Positions 9,687 to 19,287 are shown, numbered from the stretch's first letter. The stretch is 64,000 nucleotides of DNA from Tsukamurella sp. TY48 (GCF_019656655.1 NZ_BPMV01000001.1:2480001-2544000); one strand, 5' to 3'. Notes: generated from the sequence alone by a model not told the origin. Made by a program: numbers and translations.

Positions 9687-10556
9687 GTGCGTTCCTTCAC
9701 GGCCTTCCTGCTGGTGCTGGTGGCGATCCTCGCCACCTTCGTGGCGGTGCCCGCGAACTGGGCCAAGCGCGAGGTGCTCGACCGCGACCGGTTCACCGCG
9801 CTCATGGAGCCCCTGGGCCGCGATCGTGGCGTGCAGGACGCGATGGCGCAGGAGATCTCCGAGCAGGTGCAGCGCCTGCTGACCGAGCAGGGTGACGCCC
9901 GGCCGCCGCTGGACTCGATCACCCCGTACGTCACGAACTACACCCGCAGCCCGCAGTTCCCCGGCGCCTTCACCCAGGCCGTGGGCCAGGTGCACACCTG
10001 GCTGCTGGTGGAGCCCACCGCCGATCAGCGGATGCGGGGCGCCACCACCGCGGAGATCGACCTCGCGCCGATGATCCGCGATGTGGCCGCGGCGAACGGC
10101 GTCAAGGTGGCCGTGCCCGAGAAGGTGACGATCGACCTGTCCGGCACGGGCGCCAACCGGGACCTGTTCCGGGCCGGACGGTACGCGTCCGTCGCCGACA
10201 CGATCCGGCAGGCGGCGTGGATCGCGCCGCTCACCGCCGTGGTCGCCGGACTGCTCGCGCTACTGGCCGCGCACCGTCGGGGATTCCTGATCTTCTACCT
10301 GGGGCTCGGTATCGCCGTCGCCGCCGGTGTCACGTGGTTGCTGGGCGTTGCGGCACCGTCGTACCTGTCCGGGCAGGGCGCCGCGGGCGGCCTGAGCCCC
10401 GCCGTCTTCGACGCGGCGATCGCCCAGGTGGACCGCAGCATGCGCCCCTGGATCCTCACCGAGGCCGTGGTCGGCGGCGCGCTCGCCGCCGTGGGACTGG
10501 TGCTCGGCGGACTGGGGGCCTTCGCCGCCCGGCGGGCGGATCGGCGGGACTGGTGA
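9687..10556 (+). CDS. Membrane protein of unknown function, about four TM segments
   Basis: A 289-aa protein with one N-terminal hydrophobic segment (residues about 3-22), a soluble middle of about 160 residues rich in Arg/Asp/Gln, two adjacent segments and a last one near the C-terminus (AVVGGALAAVGLVLGGLGAFAA). The middle part is probably outside the cell. I do not recognise a family. GTG 9687 has TACGTT 7 nt upstream, so I prefer it over ATG 9660, whose product would have nine extra polar residues. The stop overlaps the start of the hydrolase gene by 4 nt. Confidence 0.75.
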   Translation: MRSFTAFLLVLVAILATFVAVPANWAKREVLDRDRFTALMEPLGRDRGVQDAMAQEISEQVQRLLTEQGDARPPLDSITPYVTNYTRSPQFPGAFTQAVGQVHTWLLVEPTADQRMRGATTAEIDLAPMIRDVAAANGVKVAVPEKVTIDLSGTGANRDLFRAGRYASVADTIRQAAWIAPLTAVVAGLLALLAAHRRGFLIFYLGLGIAVAAGVTWLLGVAAPSYLSGQGAAGGLSPAVFDAAIAQVDRSMRPWILTEAVVGGALAAVGLVLGGLGAFAARRADRRDW

Positions 10557-11392
10557 CCTCACCGGCCCGTCGCCCGACGGTCGCGACCCTGACCTACAAG
10601 GACGGGACCACCAACCCTGTCCGCATTTTCCGCGGCCCGGACCCGAAGGCCCCGTGCCTGATGATCTGGCCGGGTGTGAACGTGCCCGCGGGCTACTTCG
10701 ACGATCTCGGCCGCGCTCTGGTCGACGCCGGGTACAACGCGGTGGTCGCCGAGCTGCGGGGACAGGGCGATTCGCGGCCGCGCGGGGCGAGTGGCGCGCA
10801 CGGCTTTCAGGACGTGGTGGTCGAGGACTATCCGGCCGTCTCGGCTCTGGTCAAACAGAAGTTCCCGGATGCGAAGCGGATCCTGGTGGGGCACAGCCTC
10901 GGTGGGCTGATGGGTGTGATGTACGCGGCGCGGGCCCGGCGGAACCTGGCCGGGGTGATCCTGATCGCCTGCGGCACGGGCTACTACAAGCTCGACGGAC
11001 TGTCGGGCACCGCGCGGCGGATCGGCACCTCGGTCGCCGCCAAGGCCGCAGCCCGACGGGGCCACTGGTCCGGTCCGGACGGGCTCGGCGAGGTACCGAA
11101 GGGCATCGTCCGCGACTTCGATCACCTGGTGCAGACCGGCGACTTCAACGTCGAGGGAGCGGATGTCGACTACGAGGCCCGGCTCGCCGGTACCCGCACG
11201 CCGGTATTGACTCTCGCCATCGCGGGGGACGATCTGGTGAGCGATCGGCAGTCCCGCTACGTGGGGGAGAAGTTCCCCGCGGAATCGGTGACGCACGAGC
11301 GCATACCGGAGCGGCTCGGCCACAATCAGTGGATCGTGGAGCCCGGCAAGGTGGTTCCCGTGCTGGACCACTGGGTCCTCGCGAACACCTAG
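10553..11392 (+). CDS. Alpha/beta hydrolase
   Basis: A 279-aa alpha/beta-hydrolase with the nucleophile elbow GHSLGG, an oxyanion strand (MIWPGVNVPAGYF), the acidic residue in LAIAGDDLVS and a C-terminal GHNQW providing the His. It has no signal peptide. It starts with GTG overlapping the upstream stop (GTGA), so it is co-translated with the membrane protein before it. The substrate is unknown; the type resembles lysophospholipase or serine aminopeptidase-like hydrolases. Confidence 0.85.
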   Translation: MTSPARRPTVATLTYKDGTTNPVRIFRGPDPKAPCLMIWPGVNVPAGYFDDLGRALVDAGYNAVVAELRGQGDSRPRGASGAHGFQDVVVEDYPAVSALVKQKFPDAKRILVGHSLGGLMGVMYAARARRNLAGVILIACGTGYYKLDGLSGTARRIGTSVAAKAAARRGHWSGPDGLGEVPKGIVRDFDHLVQTGDFNVEGADVDYEARLAGTRTPVLTLAIAGDDLVSDRQSRYVGEKFPAESVTHERIPERLGHNQWIVEPGKVVPVLDHWVLANT

Positions 11393-11401
11393 GCGTGCGG
11401 C

Positions 11402-12097
11402 CTAGCCGGCGAGACCGGTCACCAGCACCGGGTTGTAGGCGGGGGAGAGCCACTTCAGGAGTGCGATCATGCCCTCGCGGCTGATCGCCACGCAGCCCAG
11501 GGTGGGATTGCCGTCGGTCACGTGCAGGAACATCGCGCCGCCCTTGCCGGGGGTGTGGGTCGGGTTGTTGTCGAAGTGCACGGCGTAGTCGTACACCGGG
11601 CCCATGTCGTAGAGGTTCTCGCTCTCCGGTCCGGGGCTCGCGGCCTGGGTGACCATGCGGTCGTAGGTCGGCGAGTTCACATTGCCGTCCCACCAGTGCT
11701 GATTCGTCACCTTGGTGTACGGCAGGGTGGTGCCCGGGTTGTCCTGGCGGCCGAAGGCGAGGTCGAGGCGGAAGACGCCGAACGGGGTGCGCGGCACCCC
11801 GTCCTTGCCCTCGCCGATGCCCTGCTGCCCCACCTTGCCCGGCACCGGTCCGTACACCCGTGTCCAGCCCTGCTCGAGCTTCGCCCAGGCCGAAACCTGC
11901 ACCTCCGTCGAGCTGAACGACGGTGCCGCCACGGTGATGACCTCTTGCGTCCCGGGCACTCCCGCCACCGCCGCATCGAGCAGGGCCGCGTCCGGCTCCG
12001 CGGCGGCGGCCTGCGGAACGACCAGCGATGAGGCCACGACGGACGCGGGCAGGCCCACAGCTAGTCCCATGAGAAACTTCCGCCTCCTGAGCAACAT
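11402..12097 (-). CDS. Exported L,D-transpeptidase-like (YkuD-type) protein
   Basis: A 231-aa protein with a Tat-like signal (RRRKFLMG followed by a hydrophobic stretch and AAAAEP), so it is probably exported folded. The C-terminal half has FLHVTDGNPTLGCVAIS, which fits the His/Cys active-site block of L,D-transpeptidases (H…G-C), although the usual SHGC is TLGC. The family cross-links or anchors peptidoglycan. The ATG has CATACT 7 nt upstream (12105-12110). It is much shorter than the LprQ-type enzyme at 50426-51610 and lacks its Ig-like domains. Confidence 0.7.
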   Translation of the reverse strand: MLLRRRKFLMGLAVGLPASVVASSLVVPQAAAAEPDAALLDAAVAGVPGTQEVITVAAPSFSSTEVQVSAWAKLEQGWTRVYGPVPGKVGQQGIGEGKDGVPRTPFGVFRLDLAFGRQDNPGTTLPYTKVTNQHWWDGNVNSPTYDRMVTQAASPGPESENLYDMGPVYDYAVHFDNNPTHTPGKGGAMFLHVTDGNPTLGCVAISREGMIALLKWLSPAYNPVLVTGLAG

Positions 12098-12154
12098 GTG
12101 TCACAGTATGGCATGGAGTGCGTCCCCGCGGGAGGCACACGTACCGTCGATGCC

Positions 12155-12592
12155 GTGACTACTGCCAGGGACCTGTGGCTGCTCGTGGCGCGCGTCAGCG
12201 TCGGCGTGATGTTCTTCATCAGTGGATGGGGCAAGGCCGCGAACCCCGACAAGTTCGCCGCGGACTTCGCCGGGTGGGGCATCCCCGAGCCGGGGCCGGC
12301 CTCCACCGCGACCGCGTGGGCCGAACTGATCCTCGGCGCCCTGCTGGTGCTGGGGCTGCTGACCCGCGTCGCCGCAGCCGGCCTCGCCGTCACGATGCTG
12401 GGCGCGATCTTCTACTCGGTGTGGCCCGCCGCGATGTCGGCGGCGACCACGCCGACCGGCTTCCTGAGCACCTTCTTCTACAGCTCCGAGTGGCTGCTCC
12501 TGCTCGTGCTGCTCGCCCTCGCCGGTGCCGGACCCGGCCGGTTCGCCCTCGACGAGCCGCTCGGTATCGAGGCCCGGTTTCAGCGCAGGTGA
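12155..12592 (+). CDS. DoxX-family membrane protein
   Basis: The 145-aa protein has four membrane segments and the DoxX signature pattern: RVSVGVMFFISGWGKAANPDKF at its N-terminus (split here into segment one and the GWGKA loop), then AELILGALLVLGLLTR. Family members are linked to redox and thiol homeostasis, but no reaction can be assigned. GTG 12155 has TACCGT 7 nt upstream. The 3' end overlaps the convergent thiamine-binding-like gene by 13 nt. Confidence 0.85.
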   Translation: MTTARDLWLLVARVSVGVMFFISGWGKAANPDKFAADFAGWGIPEPGPASTATAWAELILGALLVLGLLTRVAAAGLAVTMLGAIFYSVWPAAMSAATTPTGFLSTFFYSSEWLLLLVLLALAGAGPGRFALDEPLGIEARFQRR

Positions 12593-12882
12593 CGCTCCAC
12601 CCGCTCGACCTTCTCCGCCAGCTGGCCGGTGAAACCGGGGCGCACATCGGCCTTGATCACCAACGACACCCGCGGCGCGGTCTCGGCGAGCCGATCGACG
12701 CAGGCCTTGATCACCGCCATCACCTCGTCCCACTCGCCCTCGATGTTGGTGAACATCGCATTGGTCTCGTTCGGCAGGCCCGAGGCGCGCACGATGGCCA
12801 CCGCCTCCGCGACGGCCGCGGCCACGCCACCGTCGTCCCCGGCGGGACCGCCCATCGGACTGATCGAGAAGGCGGCGATCAT
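12580..12882 (-). CDS. MTH1187/YkoF-type thiamine-binding-like protein
   Basis: A 100-aa protein of the MTH1187 (DUF77) family, small ferredoxin-like folds that bind thiamine or related ligands. The N-terminal AAFSISPMGG, the central MFTNIEGEWDEVMAVIKACVD and a C-terminal VSLVIKADVR are the family landmarks. Its ATG overlaps the stop of the upstream peptidase gene by 4 nt, so the two are one transcriptional unit. The ligand is inferred from the family only. Confidence 0.75.
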   Translation of the reverse strand: MIAAFSISPMGGPAGDDGGVAAAVAEAVAIVRASGLPNETNAMFTNIEGEWDEVMAVIKACVDRLAETAPRVSLVIKADVRPGFTGQLAEKVERVERHLR

Positions 12883-14900
12883 GAGAGCTCCTTCAGCAGG
12901 AATTCGTAGGCCAGGGCCGCCATGAACGCGGCCTGCTTGTTATCGGCCGCGCCGCCGTGGCCGCCCTCGATGTTCTCGTAGTAGTTCACATCGATGCCGC
13001 GCTCGCGCAGCGCCGCGATGAACTTGCGGGCGTGCCCGGGGTGCACGCGGTCGTCCCGGGTCGACGTGGTGACCAGCAGGGCCGGCCGGTACCCGGCGGC
13101 ATCGTCGGGAAGGTTCTGGTACGGCGAGTACTCGGCGATGAACTTCCACTGCTCCGGATCGTCGGGATCGCCGTACTCGGCCATCCACGATGCGCCCGCC
13201 AGCAGCAGGTGGAACCGCTTCATATCGAGCAGCGGCACCTGACAGACGATGGCGCCGAACAATTCCGGGTACATCGTGTACATCACGCCCATCAGCAGGC
13301 CGCCGTTGCTGCCGCCCATCGCGCCGAGCTGGTCGCGGGTGGTGATGCCGCGCTCGACCAGATCGCGGGCCACCGCCGAGAAGTCCTCGTAGCAGCGCAT
13401 CCGGTTCTCCTTGAGCGCCGAGGTGTGCCACGTGGGCCCGTACTCGCCGCCGCCGCGGATGTTCGCCCGCACGTACACTCCACCGCGCTCGATCCACGAC
13501 CGGCCCGCGCCCGCGAAATAGCCCGGGGTGAGCGAGATCTCGAAGCCGCCGTAGCCGTAGAGCAGGGTCGGCTGCGGGCCCGTGGCGGGCTTGCGCACCA
13601 CGAAGTACGGGATCTGCGTACCGTCCGCGCTGGTCGCGAAGAACTGTTCGGCGACCACCCCGTCGGCGTCGTACATCGCAGGCGTGGACTTGAGCGGTTC
13701 GACGGTGCCGCCCGCCTCGCCGTACAGCAGGCTCGGCGGCAGCGTGAACGAGCTGGCGGACAGGAAGATCTCGTCGGATTCGCGGGCATCGGTGCCGGCC
13801 ACGCCGATCTCGGCCAGCGGCGGCAGCCCGGCGGTGGTCACCTCGGACCAGTCCTTCGGGTCGAGTGTGCGCAGTTCCGAGCGCACATCGTGCAGCGTGG
13901 CCAGCAGCAGGTACGACTTGGTCCAGGCGTAGCCCTGCAGGCTGGTGTGCGCGTCCGGGGCGAAGATCGTGGTGAACTCCCGCCCGCCCGCGCGGTAGGC
14001 GGCGAAGTCGAAGGCCACCAGCGCACCCGGGGCCACTGTTCCCGAGGGCAATTCCCACGGCGACTTGGGGGAGACCAGCAGCAGGTCGTGGTGGACGTCC
14101 GCCTCGGCGTCGGTGGGGACGTCGATCAGCTCCAGCGCCCCGGACTCGGGATCGAGCAGGTACTCCTCGTGGTTGTAGAAGTCGGTGCTGCGGCCCACGA
14201 AGTGCCGCTCGTACCCGGGGGTGTCGTCGTACACCGCGCCCACCGAGACATCGGTCTTCTCGCCCTCGTAGACCGTGACGGCCTCGGCCAGCGGGGTGCC
14301 GCGCCGCCAGCGCTTCACGATCCGCGGGTATCCCGAATCGGTGAGCGCGCCCGGTCCGAAGTCGGTGCCCACGTACACCGCGTCGGCGTCGATCCAGGAG
14401 ATGCGGCTCTTCGCCTCCTCCAGTGCGAAGCCGTCGTCGACGAAGGCGCGGCGGGAGATCGAGAACTCGCGGACCACGGTGGCGTCGGCGCCGCCGCGCG
14501 ACAGCGAGATCAGGGCGCGGTCCCAGGGCTCACCGTCGGGGGAGGCGCCCCGCAGCACGGCCGCGCCGCCCCACACCCAGTTCTCGCCGTCCCGCTCTCG
14601 CAGCTCATCGAGGTCGATCACCACATCCCACTCGGGGGAGTCGGTGCGGTACGAGGCGAGCGTGGTGCGCCGCCACAGGCCGTACGGGTGCTCGCCGTCG
14701 ATCCAGTAGTTCCACAGCCACTCGCCGCGGCGCCGCACCGACGGGATCCGCTCGTCCGAGTCCAGGATCTGCAGTACTTCGGACTCGATCGTTTCGAAGC
14801 GCTCCCCGGCCAGCCGCGCCGCCGATTCGGCGTTGCGTTCGCGCGCCCAATCGAGCGACGTGTCGGATTCCACTTCTTCGAGCCACAGGTACGGGTCCAT
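12879..14900 (-). CDS. Prolyl oligopeptidase family serine peptidase (S9A)
   Basis: The 673-aa protein begins with [10 protein letters not shown], typical of S9A peptidases, has a large beta-propeller region and a C-terminal alpha/beta hydrolase domain. The nucleophile serine is in GGSNGG, the Asp in STRDDRVHP and the His in IEGGHGG. It would cleave short peptides after proline in the cytoplasm, as no signal peptide is present. ATG 14900 has TAGTGT 7 nt upstream (14908-14913). It diverges from lpd with only 30 nt between start codons. Confidence 0.92.
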   Translation of the reverse strand: MDPYLWLEEVESDTSLDWARERNAESAARLAGERFETIESEVLQILDSDERIPSVRRRGEWLWNYWIDGEHPYGLWRRTTLASYRTDSPEWDVVIDLDELRERDGENWVWGGAAVLRGASPDGEPWDRALISLSRGGADATVVREFSISRRAFVDDGFALEEAKSRISWIDADAVYVGTDFGPGALTDSGYPRIVKRWRRGTPLAEAVTVYEGEKTDVSVGAVYDDTPGYERHFVGRSTDFYNHEEYLLDPESGALELIDVPTDAEADVHHDLLLVSPKSPWELPSGTVAPGALVAFDFAAYRAGGREFTTIFAPDAHTSLQGYAWTKSYLLLATLHDVRSELRTLDPKDWSEVTTAGLPPLAEIGVAGTDARESDEIFLSASSFTLPPSLLYGEAGGTVEPLKSTPAMYDADGVVAEQFFATSADGTQIPYFVVRKPATGPQPTLLYGYGGFEISLTPGYFAGAGRSWIERGGVYVRANIRGGGEYGPTWHTSALKENRMRCYEDFSAVARDLVERGITTRDQLGAMGGSNGGLLMGVMYTMYPELFGAIVCQVPLLDMKRFHLLLAGASWMAEYGDPDDPEQWKFIAEYSPYQNLPDDAAGYRPALLVTTSTRDDRVHPGHARKFIAALRERGIDVNYYENIEGGHGGAADNKQAAFMAALAYEFLLKELS

Positions 14901-14907
14901 GATCTCC

Positions 14908-14923
14908 ACACTAGGACTAGGCT
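14908..14923. promoter_or_regulatory. Compact divergent leaderless promoters of the S9 peptidase gene and lpd
   Basis: TAGTGT on the minus strand (14908-14913) lies 7 nt before ATG 14900, and TAGGCT on the plus strand (14918-14923) lies 7 nt before GTG 14931. The two -10 boxes are only 4 nt apart, so two RNA polymerases could not easily bind at once. Confidence 0.6.
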
Positions 14924-14930
14924 GAATTCC

Positions 14931-16313
14931 GTGGCTGATCACTTTGACACTGTTGTACTCGGCGCCGGCCCAGGAGGCTACGTCGCCGCAATTCGCGCCG
15001 CCCAACTCGGGCAGAAGGTCGCGGTCATCGAGGAGAAGTACTGGGGCGGTGTGTGCCTGAACGTGGGCTGCATCCCGTCGAAGGCTCTCTTGAAGAACGC
15101 CGAGCTCGCGCACACCTTCACGCACAAGGCGCAGCTGTTCGGCATCTCGGGCGATGTCTCGTTCGACTTCGGTGCGGCGTTCGACCGCAGCCGCAAGGTG
15201 AGCGAGGGCATCGTCAAGGGTGTCCACTTCCTGATGAAGAAGAACAAGATCACCGAGATCAACGGCTACGGCACGTTCGTCGACGCCAAGACCATCCAGG
15301 TGGGCGATCAGACGATCACCGGTGACAACATCATCATCGACACCGGTTCGACGGTGCGCCTGCTGCCGGGCGTCACGCTGTCGGACAACGTGGTCACCTA
15401 CGAGGAGCAGATCCTCACCCGCGACCTGCCGCAGTCGATCGCCATCGTCGGCGCCGGCGCCATCGGCATGGAGTTCGCGTACGTCCTCAAGAACTACGGC
15501 GTGGACGTCACCATCATCGAGTTCCTGGACCGCGCGCTGCCCAACGAGGACGCGGACGTCTCCAAGGAGATCGCCAAGCAGTACAAGAAGCTGGGCGTGA
15601 ACATCCTGACCTCCACCAAGGTCGAGTCGGTCGACGATCAGGGCTCGCAGGTCGTCGTGAAGTACACCGGCCCCAAGGGCCCGGGCGAGATCACCGTCTC
15701 CAAGGTGCTCATGAGCATCGGCTTCGCCCCGCGCGTCGAGGGCTTCGGCCTGGAGAAGACGGGCGTGGCCCTCACCGAGCGCGGCGCCATCGCCATCGAC
15801 GACTACATGCGCACCAACGTGCCCGGCGTGTACGCCATCGGCGACGTCACCGCGAAGCTGCAGCTCGCCCACGTCGCCGAGGCGCAGGGCGTGGTGGCCG
15901 CGGAGACCATCGCGGGCGCCGAGACCCAGGCGCTGGGCGACTACCGCATGATGCCGCGCGCCACCTTCTGCCAGCCGCAGGTCGCCTCGTTCGGCCTCAC
16001 CGAGCAGCAGGCGAAGGACGAGGGCTACGACGTCAAGACCGCCACGTTCCCGTACTCGGCGAACGGCAAGGCCCAGGGCCTGGGCGAGCCCGTCGGCTTC
16101 GTCAAGCTGGTCTCCGACGCCAAGTACGGCGAGCTGCTCGGCGGTCACCTCATCGGCCCCGACGTCTCCGAGCTGCTGCCCGAGCTCACCCTCGCGCAGA
16201 AGTGGGACCTCACGGTCAACGAGCTCGCCCGCAACGTGCACACCCACCCGACGCTGTCGGAGGCGCTGCAGGAGTCGATCCACGGCCTCGCCGGCCACAT
16301 GATCAACCTCTAG
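14931..16313 (+). CDS. lpd: Dihydrolipoamide dehydrogenase
   Basis: This 460-aa flavoprotein is the E3 subunit that reoxidises dihydrolipoamide in 2-oxoacid dehydrogenase complexes. In mycobacteria it also serves peroxynitrite reductase. The FAD GAGPGG motif (residues 11-16), the redox pair C42-LNVG-C47, the NAD site GAGAIGMEF and the C-terminal HTHPTLSE with the active-site His and Glu are intact. GTG 14931 follows TAGGCT by 7 nt. Codon use is strongly biased, fitting a highly expressed housekeeping gene. It is the first gene of the block syntenic with Rv0462. Confidence 0.96.
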   Translation: MADHFDTVVLGAGPGGYVAAIRAAQLGQKVAVIEEKYWGGVCLNVGCIPSKALLKNAELAHTFTHKAQLFGISGDVSFDFGAAFDRSRKVSEGIVKGVHFLMKKNKITEINGYGTFVDAKTIQVGDQTITGDNIIIDTGSTVRLLPGVTLSDNVVTYEEQILTRDLPQSIAIVGAGAIGMEFAYVLKNYGVDVTIIEFLDRALPNEDADVSKEIAKQYKKLGVNILTSTKVESVDDQGSQVVVKYTGPKGPGEITVSKVLMSIGFAPRVEGFGLEKTGVALTERGAIAIDDYMRTNVPGVYAIGDVTAKLQLAHVAEAQGVVAAETIAGAETQALGDYRMMPRATFCQPQVASFGLTEQQAKDEGYDVKTATFPYSANGKAQGLGEPVGFVKLVSDAKYGELLGGHLIGPDVSELLPELTLAQKWDLTVNELARNVHTHPTLSEALQESIHGLAGHMINL

Positions 16314-16329
16314 GACCATCCGTTCCAGG

Positions 16330-16362
16330 CGGCCCGGTACCGAGCTCGACGGTGCCGGGCCG
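16330..16362 (+). terminator. Hairpin terminator of lpd
   Basis: A 12-bp stem (CGGCCCGGTACC paired with GGTGCCGGGCCG, one G-U pair) with a 9-nt loop lies 17 nt after the lpd stop and is followed by TTCCCGTT. It has only a weak T-run, as usual for this group. Confidence 0.75.
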
Positions 16363-16400
16363 TTCCCGTTCAGCCGCTCGTCTCACCCAGGAGGAGACCG

Positions 16401-17177
16401 ATGTTCCACGCCACCCCCGGAAAGCTTCCCGCCGCCGATGCCCGCGAGCTCGCCGGGATCGCACTCCCGCCCGGCCGGCTCGTGACCGCCGAGGAGGGCG
16501 ACGGCGGCCCCGTCGCCTGGATCAGCAACGCCCTCCTGCCGACCGATGAGATCGACGAGCTGATCCGCGACCTGGCCGCGGTCTTCGACAAGACGGGGCT
16601 GTGGCCCTTGCGCGCCAACGGACTCGACGACGGCGACCTCGCGCGCCCCTGGTTCGACGGTGAGCTCGACGGCAAATCGGCCGGCTCCGCGATCCCGCAG
16701 GACGCCCTCACGGTGCTCACCCGCGGCGATGCCGAGTTCGCCGCCGAGTACCCCGACACCCAGCTGTCGGTGCCCCGGGTCACGGCGCTCGCGACCGCGC
16801 AGTCCGGCCCGGATCCCGTTGCGGGAGAGCTGGCGACCGGTGGCGACGGCGGCCTGCTGCTGGTGCCCGTGGTGCGGCCCGCCGACGCGCCGGAGGTGCT
16901 CGGCTGGTGGGGCGCCACCAACATCGACTATTCGGGCGCCGATCTGGCGGCGGTGCTGCGCTCGTGGGAGGAGCGGTTCGGCGCGGTCCTGGTGGGCATC
17001 GGCTTCGACACCCTGCTCGTGCAGGTGGGCCGGCGGCCCGAGGCCGCGGCGCAGCTGCAGGCGCTGCTGTCCGAGCACTACGCCTTCTGCCCCGACAACA
17101 TCGAGCAGGGCCTCGAACCCGACGAGTACCGCGAGGGCCTCACGGAGTGGACGCACTGGCACTTCTGGTGGGACTGA
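16401..17177 (+). CDS. DUF4253 domain protein
   Basis: A 258-aa cytoplasmic protein whose second half fits the DUF4253 family: LLLVPVVRPADAPEVLGWWG, then VLRSWEERFGAVLVG-GFDTL and AFCPDNIEQG near the end. No catalytic activity is known for the family. A strong SD (AGGAGGAG) precedes the ATG and a hairpin terminator follows, so it is monocistronic. It stands where Rv0463 would be in the mycobacterial order. Confidence 0.75.
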   Translation: MFHATPGKLPAADARELAGIALPPGRLVTAEEGDGGPVAWISNALLPTDEIDELIRDLAAVFDKTGLWPLRANGLDDGDLARPWFDGELDGKSAGSAIPQDALTVLTRGDAEFAAEYPDTQLSVPRVTALATAQSGPDPVAGELATGGDGGLLLVPVVRPADAPEVLGWWGATNIDYSGADLAAVLRSWEERFGAVLVGIGFDTLLVQVGRRPEAAAQLQALLSEHYAFCPDNIEQGLEPDEYREGLTEWTHWHFWWD

Positions 17178-17190
17178 CCGGCGCGGTTGG

Positions 17191-17223
17191 ACAGCCGACG
17201 GTGCCCCTGGCATCGTCGGCTGT
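17191..17223 (+). terminator. Hairpin terminator of the DUF4253 gene
   Basis: A 15-bp stem (ACAGCCGACGGTGCC paired with GGCATCGTCGGCTGT, one G-U pair) closes a 3-nt CCT loop, 13 nt after the stop codon. Confidence 0.8.
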
Positions 17224-17332
17224 GCGGCGTGGCAGGGCCACGGCGCCGAGTCGAGAAGGGGCTTCGGTCCGTCGATAGCCGTCCGCGCCGTGAGGCACGC
17301 AGTGCACGGCACTGCCGGACGGAAGGTATCGA

Positions 17333-17516
17333 TGAACAGTTCTGCGACATTGACCGACCGCTACCCCACGCGGCTGCCCGAGGCCGGCATCGTCATGGAC
17401 CGGCCCGATCCGGTGATCTGGCCCGGACGCGACGGGCCCTGGGCCGAGGACGCGGTGGAGTTCTTCGGAGACAACGGGTATCGCAGCGTGGAGGGCGTGC
17501 TCGACGCCGCCGATCT
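17333..17516 (+). pseudogene. ectD: 5' fragment of ectoine hydroxylase gene, cut by the island
   Basis: The first 61 codons match the N-terminus of EctD, the Fe(II)/2-oxoglutarate dioxygenase that converts ectoine to 5-hydroxyectoine. Visible landmarks are DRYPTR at residues 8-13, the RPDPVIW block and FFGDNGYRSVEGVL. Homology stops at about 17516, where composition changes abruptly. The frame then runs through unrelated sequence to a stop at 17680-17682. The SD GGAAGG precedes the ATG. All iron ligands are beyond the break, so no active enzyme can come from this fragment. Confidence 0.8.
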
Positions 17517-17517
17517 A

Positions 17518-18111
17518 CTAATCCGGATATGCATCGCTGCGGTTCAAAACCGCATCTTCCTCAATGGTAAGACCCTCATGAAATTCCTCGAGAGTCGGGG
17601 GAACATAAACATCCCAATCCCCGAACCCGAGGAGTGGTTTCCAGTTCGCCTCGCTCCGCTCTGGCGTCTGAGCAACCTTTAAACTGATGAACTCGTATAC
17701 AGCCTCGCTCATTTGACGCCTAACGTCAGCGGTGCCATCGGTCGAGAATCGGTATGATTCAATGACGTCCGCATCCATCTCTGTCAGAATTCGATTATCG
17801 GGATCCTGTGAGATTGAGTAATGATTCTCGTTGGCGCCGAAAGCGAACATTCGATCGCCAGTCTTCTCATAAGCGATCCCGAGGATCGGAGTTCCGCTGG
17901 CACTGTAGCGGGTTACTGTAATTCCGTTTCCGTGCGGCATCGTATCGATCGTCGCGAAAGGTACTCCGTCGACGGACTCGTCCGAGATCAATGCGATGGT
18001 GAACTTCATTTCGCCGTCGGTGTTAAACCGTCGCTGTGCTTGCTCTTCCGTCATAGGCTCTGTGGGCCTATTCTTAAGCCAGTACCAGTTCTGGCAATAT
18101 ACGATCTTCAT
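17518..18111 (-). CDS. Unrecognised 197-aa soluble protein, low GC
   Basis: The protein is acidic, has no signal peptide or membrane segment and starts MKIVYCQNWYWLKNRP. It contains many aromatic residues and a mixed alpha/beta pattern. I do not recognise the family; the size and style would fit an immunity protein or an Imm-like orphan, but nothing proves it. Its GC is visibly lower than the host's. The TAG stop (17518-17520) sits right at the ectD junction, so the original C-terminus may have been cut. A 7-bp inverted repeat (TGCGGTT-CAA-AACCGCA) lies inside its last codons. Confidence 0.65.
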   Translation of the reverse strand: MKIVYCQNWYWLKNRPTEPMTEEQAQRRFNTDGEMKFTIALISDESVDGVPFATIDTMPHGNGITVTRYSASGTPILGIAYEKTGDRMFAFGANENHYSISQDPDNRILTEMDADVIESYRFSTDGTADVRRQMSEAVYEFISLKVAQTPERSEANWKPLLGFGDWDVYVPPTLEEFHEGLTIEEDAVLNRSDAYPD

Positions 18112-18174
18112 GGTATTCAGAGCACCGCCTTACCTGATTCTGGGAGCATGGGGAGGAAGTTCTGGTTGAGTGCA

Positions 18175-18742
18175 TTACCGGCAATGTCGACGATGCGTAG
18201 GTCGGGTCACGCCGAATTCGGCGGCGGTCTCGGCAACGGTATGCCGGCGTTTGCCGTCGGGGCCGGTTTCGTTGTACATGGCCTGCGCGAGCTGCACCTG
18301 ACGGGCACCGAGCTTGGGCTTGGGACCGCCGCGCCGGCCGCGGGCACGCGCGGCCGCGAGGCCGTCGAGGGTGCGCTCGGAGATGAGGGCATGCTCGAAC
18401 TCGGCGACGGCGCCGAGGACGTGGAAAAACATCCGCCCGACCGGGGTGGAGGTGTCGATACCCTGATCAAGCACTACCAGGTCGACGCCGCGATCGTCGA
18501 GCTGTCTTGGACAGCTCGATCAGGTTCTCGAGCGATCGGCCGAGGCGGTCGAGCTTAGTGACGATGAGCTGGTCGCCGGCGCGGTTCGCCGACAGCAGAG
18601 CCTTGTCGAGCTGGGGCCGTGAGGCGAGCTTGCCAGAGGCCTTGTCGATGAAGATCTCATCGCAGCCCGCCGCGGTGAGCGCGTCGTGCTGAGCTTCGGG
18701 GTGTTGATCGCGGGTCGAGCCCCGTCCGTATCCGACACGCAT
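18175..18742 (-). pseudogene. Frameshifted serine recombinase (resolvase/invertase family)
   Basis: The first part, from ATG 18742, reads as a Tn3-type resolvase N-terminus (VGYGRGSTRDQ…, KLDRLGRSLENL). After ELSK the frame is lost by one extra base near 18505. The rest continues in another frame (LDQGIDTSTPVGRMFFHVLGAVAEFEHAL… up to the C-terminal HTH, FGVTRPT). The YARVST active-site motif has become YGRGST, keeping the Ser, and the end after TRPT is scrambled. The element is therefore probably decayed, although a single sequencing error could explain the frameshift. The 164 nt upstream of it hold no recognisable gene. Confidence 0.85.
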
Positions 18743-18906
18743 GGACACGAGGGTATCGAGAACGGGGGAGTGCGTGACGTTGTTGCGGACACGGGGCACG
18801 GTACATCTTCGACCTGGGCGAACAGGTCAGCCGCCGGGATGTCTCATGAACGATCGAACGCGCGACGGCAGCATCACGACACAGATCGACACCCTCTATG
18901 CAGAGA

Positions 18907-19287
18907 CTAAATCGGCCCCATATAGCGAGAAGGTTCCCAATTCCTCCCGAGACTCTTGCCGACCCGCTTAGCCGTTTCTTCAGATACGCGCCATTCTGGG
19001 AACATCTCATTCCACGTACGCCACGAAATCCCAGTATGAAGAGCTGCAAACTGATACTTATTTGCACTACTCCACCTGTGAAAATCCGGCTCCATAACAA
19101 ACAGGTCGGCCAGCGATTCACGGAGTTCCACACTCTCGCCGGGGCCATCTTCAGATGACTGCACAGCACGTACAACCAGTATTACAACAGCAGCAAGAGC
19201 CACTAGACCGAAGATTGCTGAAAAATCCAAATCCAACAAGCGAAACAATGCCTTCCTGACGTAGGACCCTACGCAGCCATGGAGCAT
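18907..19287 (-). CDS. Small membrane protein, unrecognised, low GC
   Basis: A 126-aa product has one strong membrane segment (FSAIFGLVALAAVVILVVRAV, about residues 23-43) followed by an 80-residue soluble tail. No family is recognised. The start overlaps the upstream lipoprotein gene by 19 nt, which suggests translational coupling; an internal start is possible. Composition is AT-richer than the host, like its partner upstream. Confidence 0.5.
   Translation of the reverse strand: MLHGCVGSYVRKALFRLLDLDFSAIFGLVALAAVVILVVRAVQSSEDGPGESVELRESLADLFVMEPDFHRWSSANKYQFAALHTGISWRTWNEMFPEWRVSEETAKRVGKSLGRNWEPSRYMGPI

Noticed and set aside
12957-16313. Very long open frames on both strands across the S9 peptidase and lpd genes
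   Set aside because: They are antisense or read-through shadows caused by high GC. The products are Arg/His/Gly-rich without domains, and the true genes in the same DNA have clear families.
17517-17682. Continuation of the ectD frame to a stop at 17680-17682
   Set aside because: Residues after the junction have no EctD similarity and lie antisense to the 197-aa gene.
18741-18971. Plus-strand open frame upstream of the resolvase
   Set aside because: It crosses a sharp composition change and has no recognisable domain. It could be a truncated relic but I cannot support a gene.
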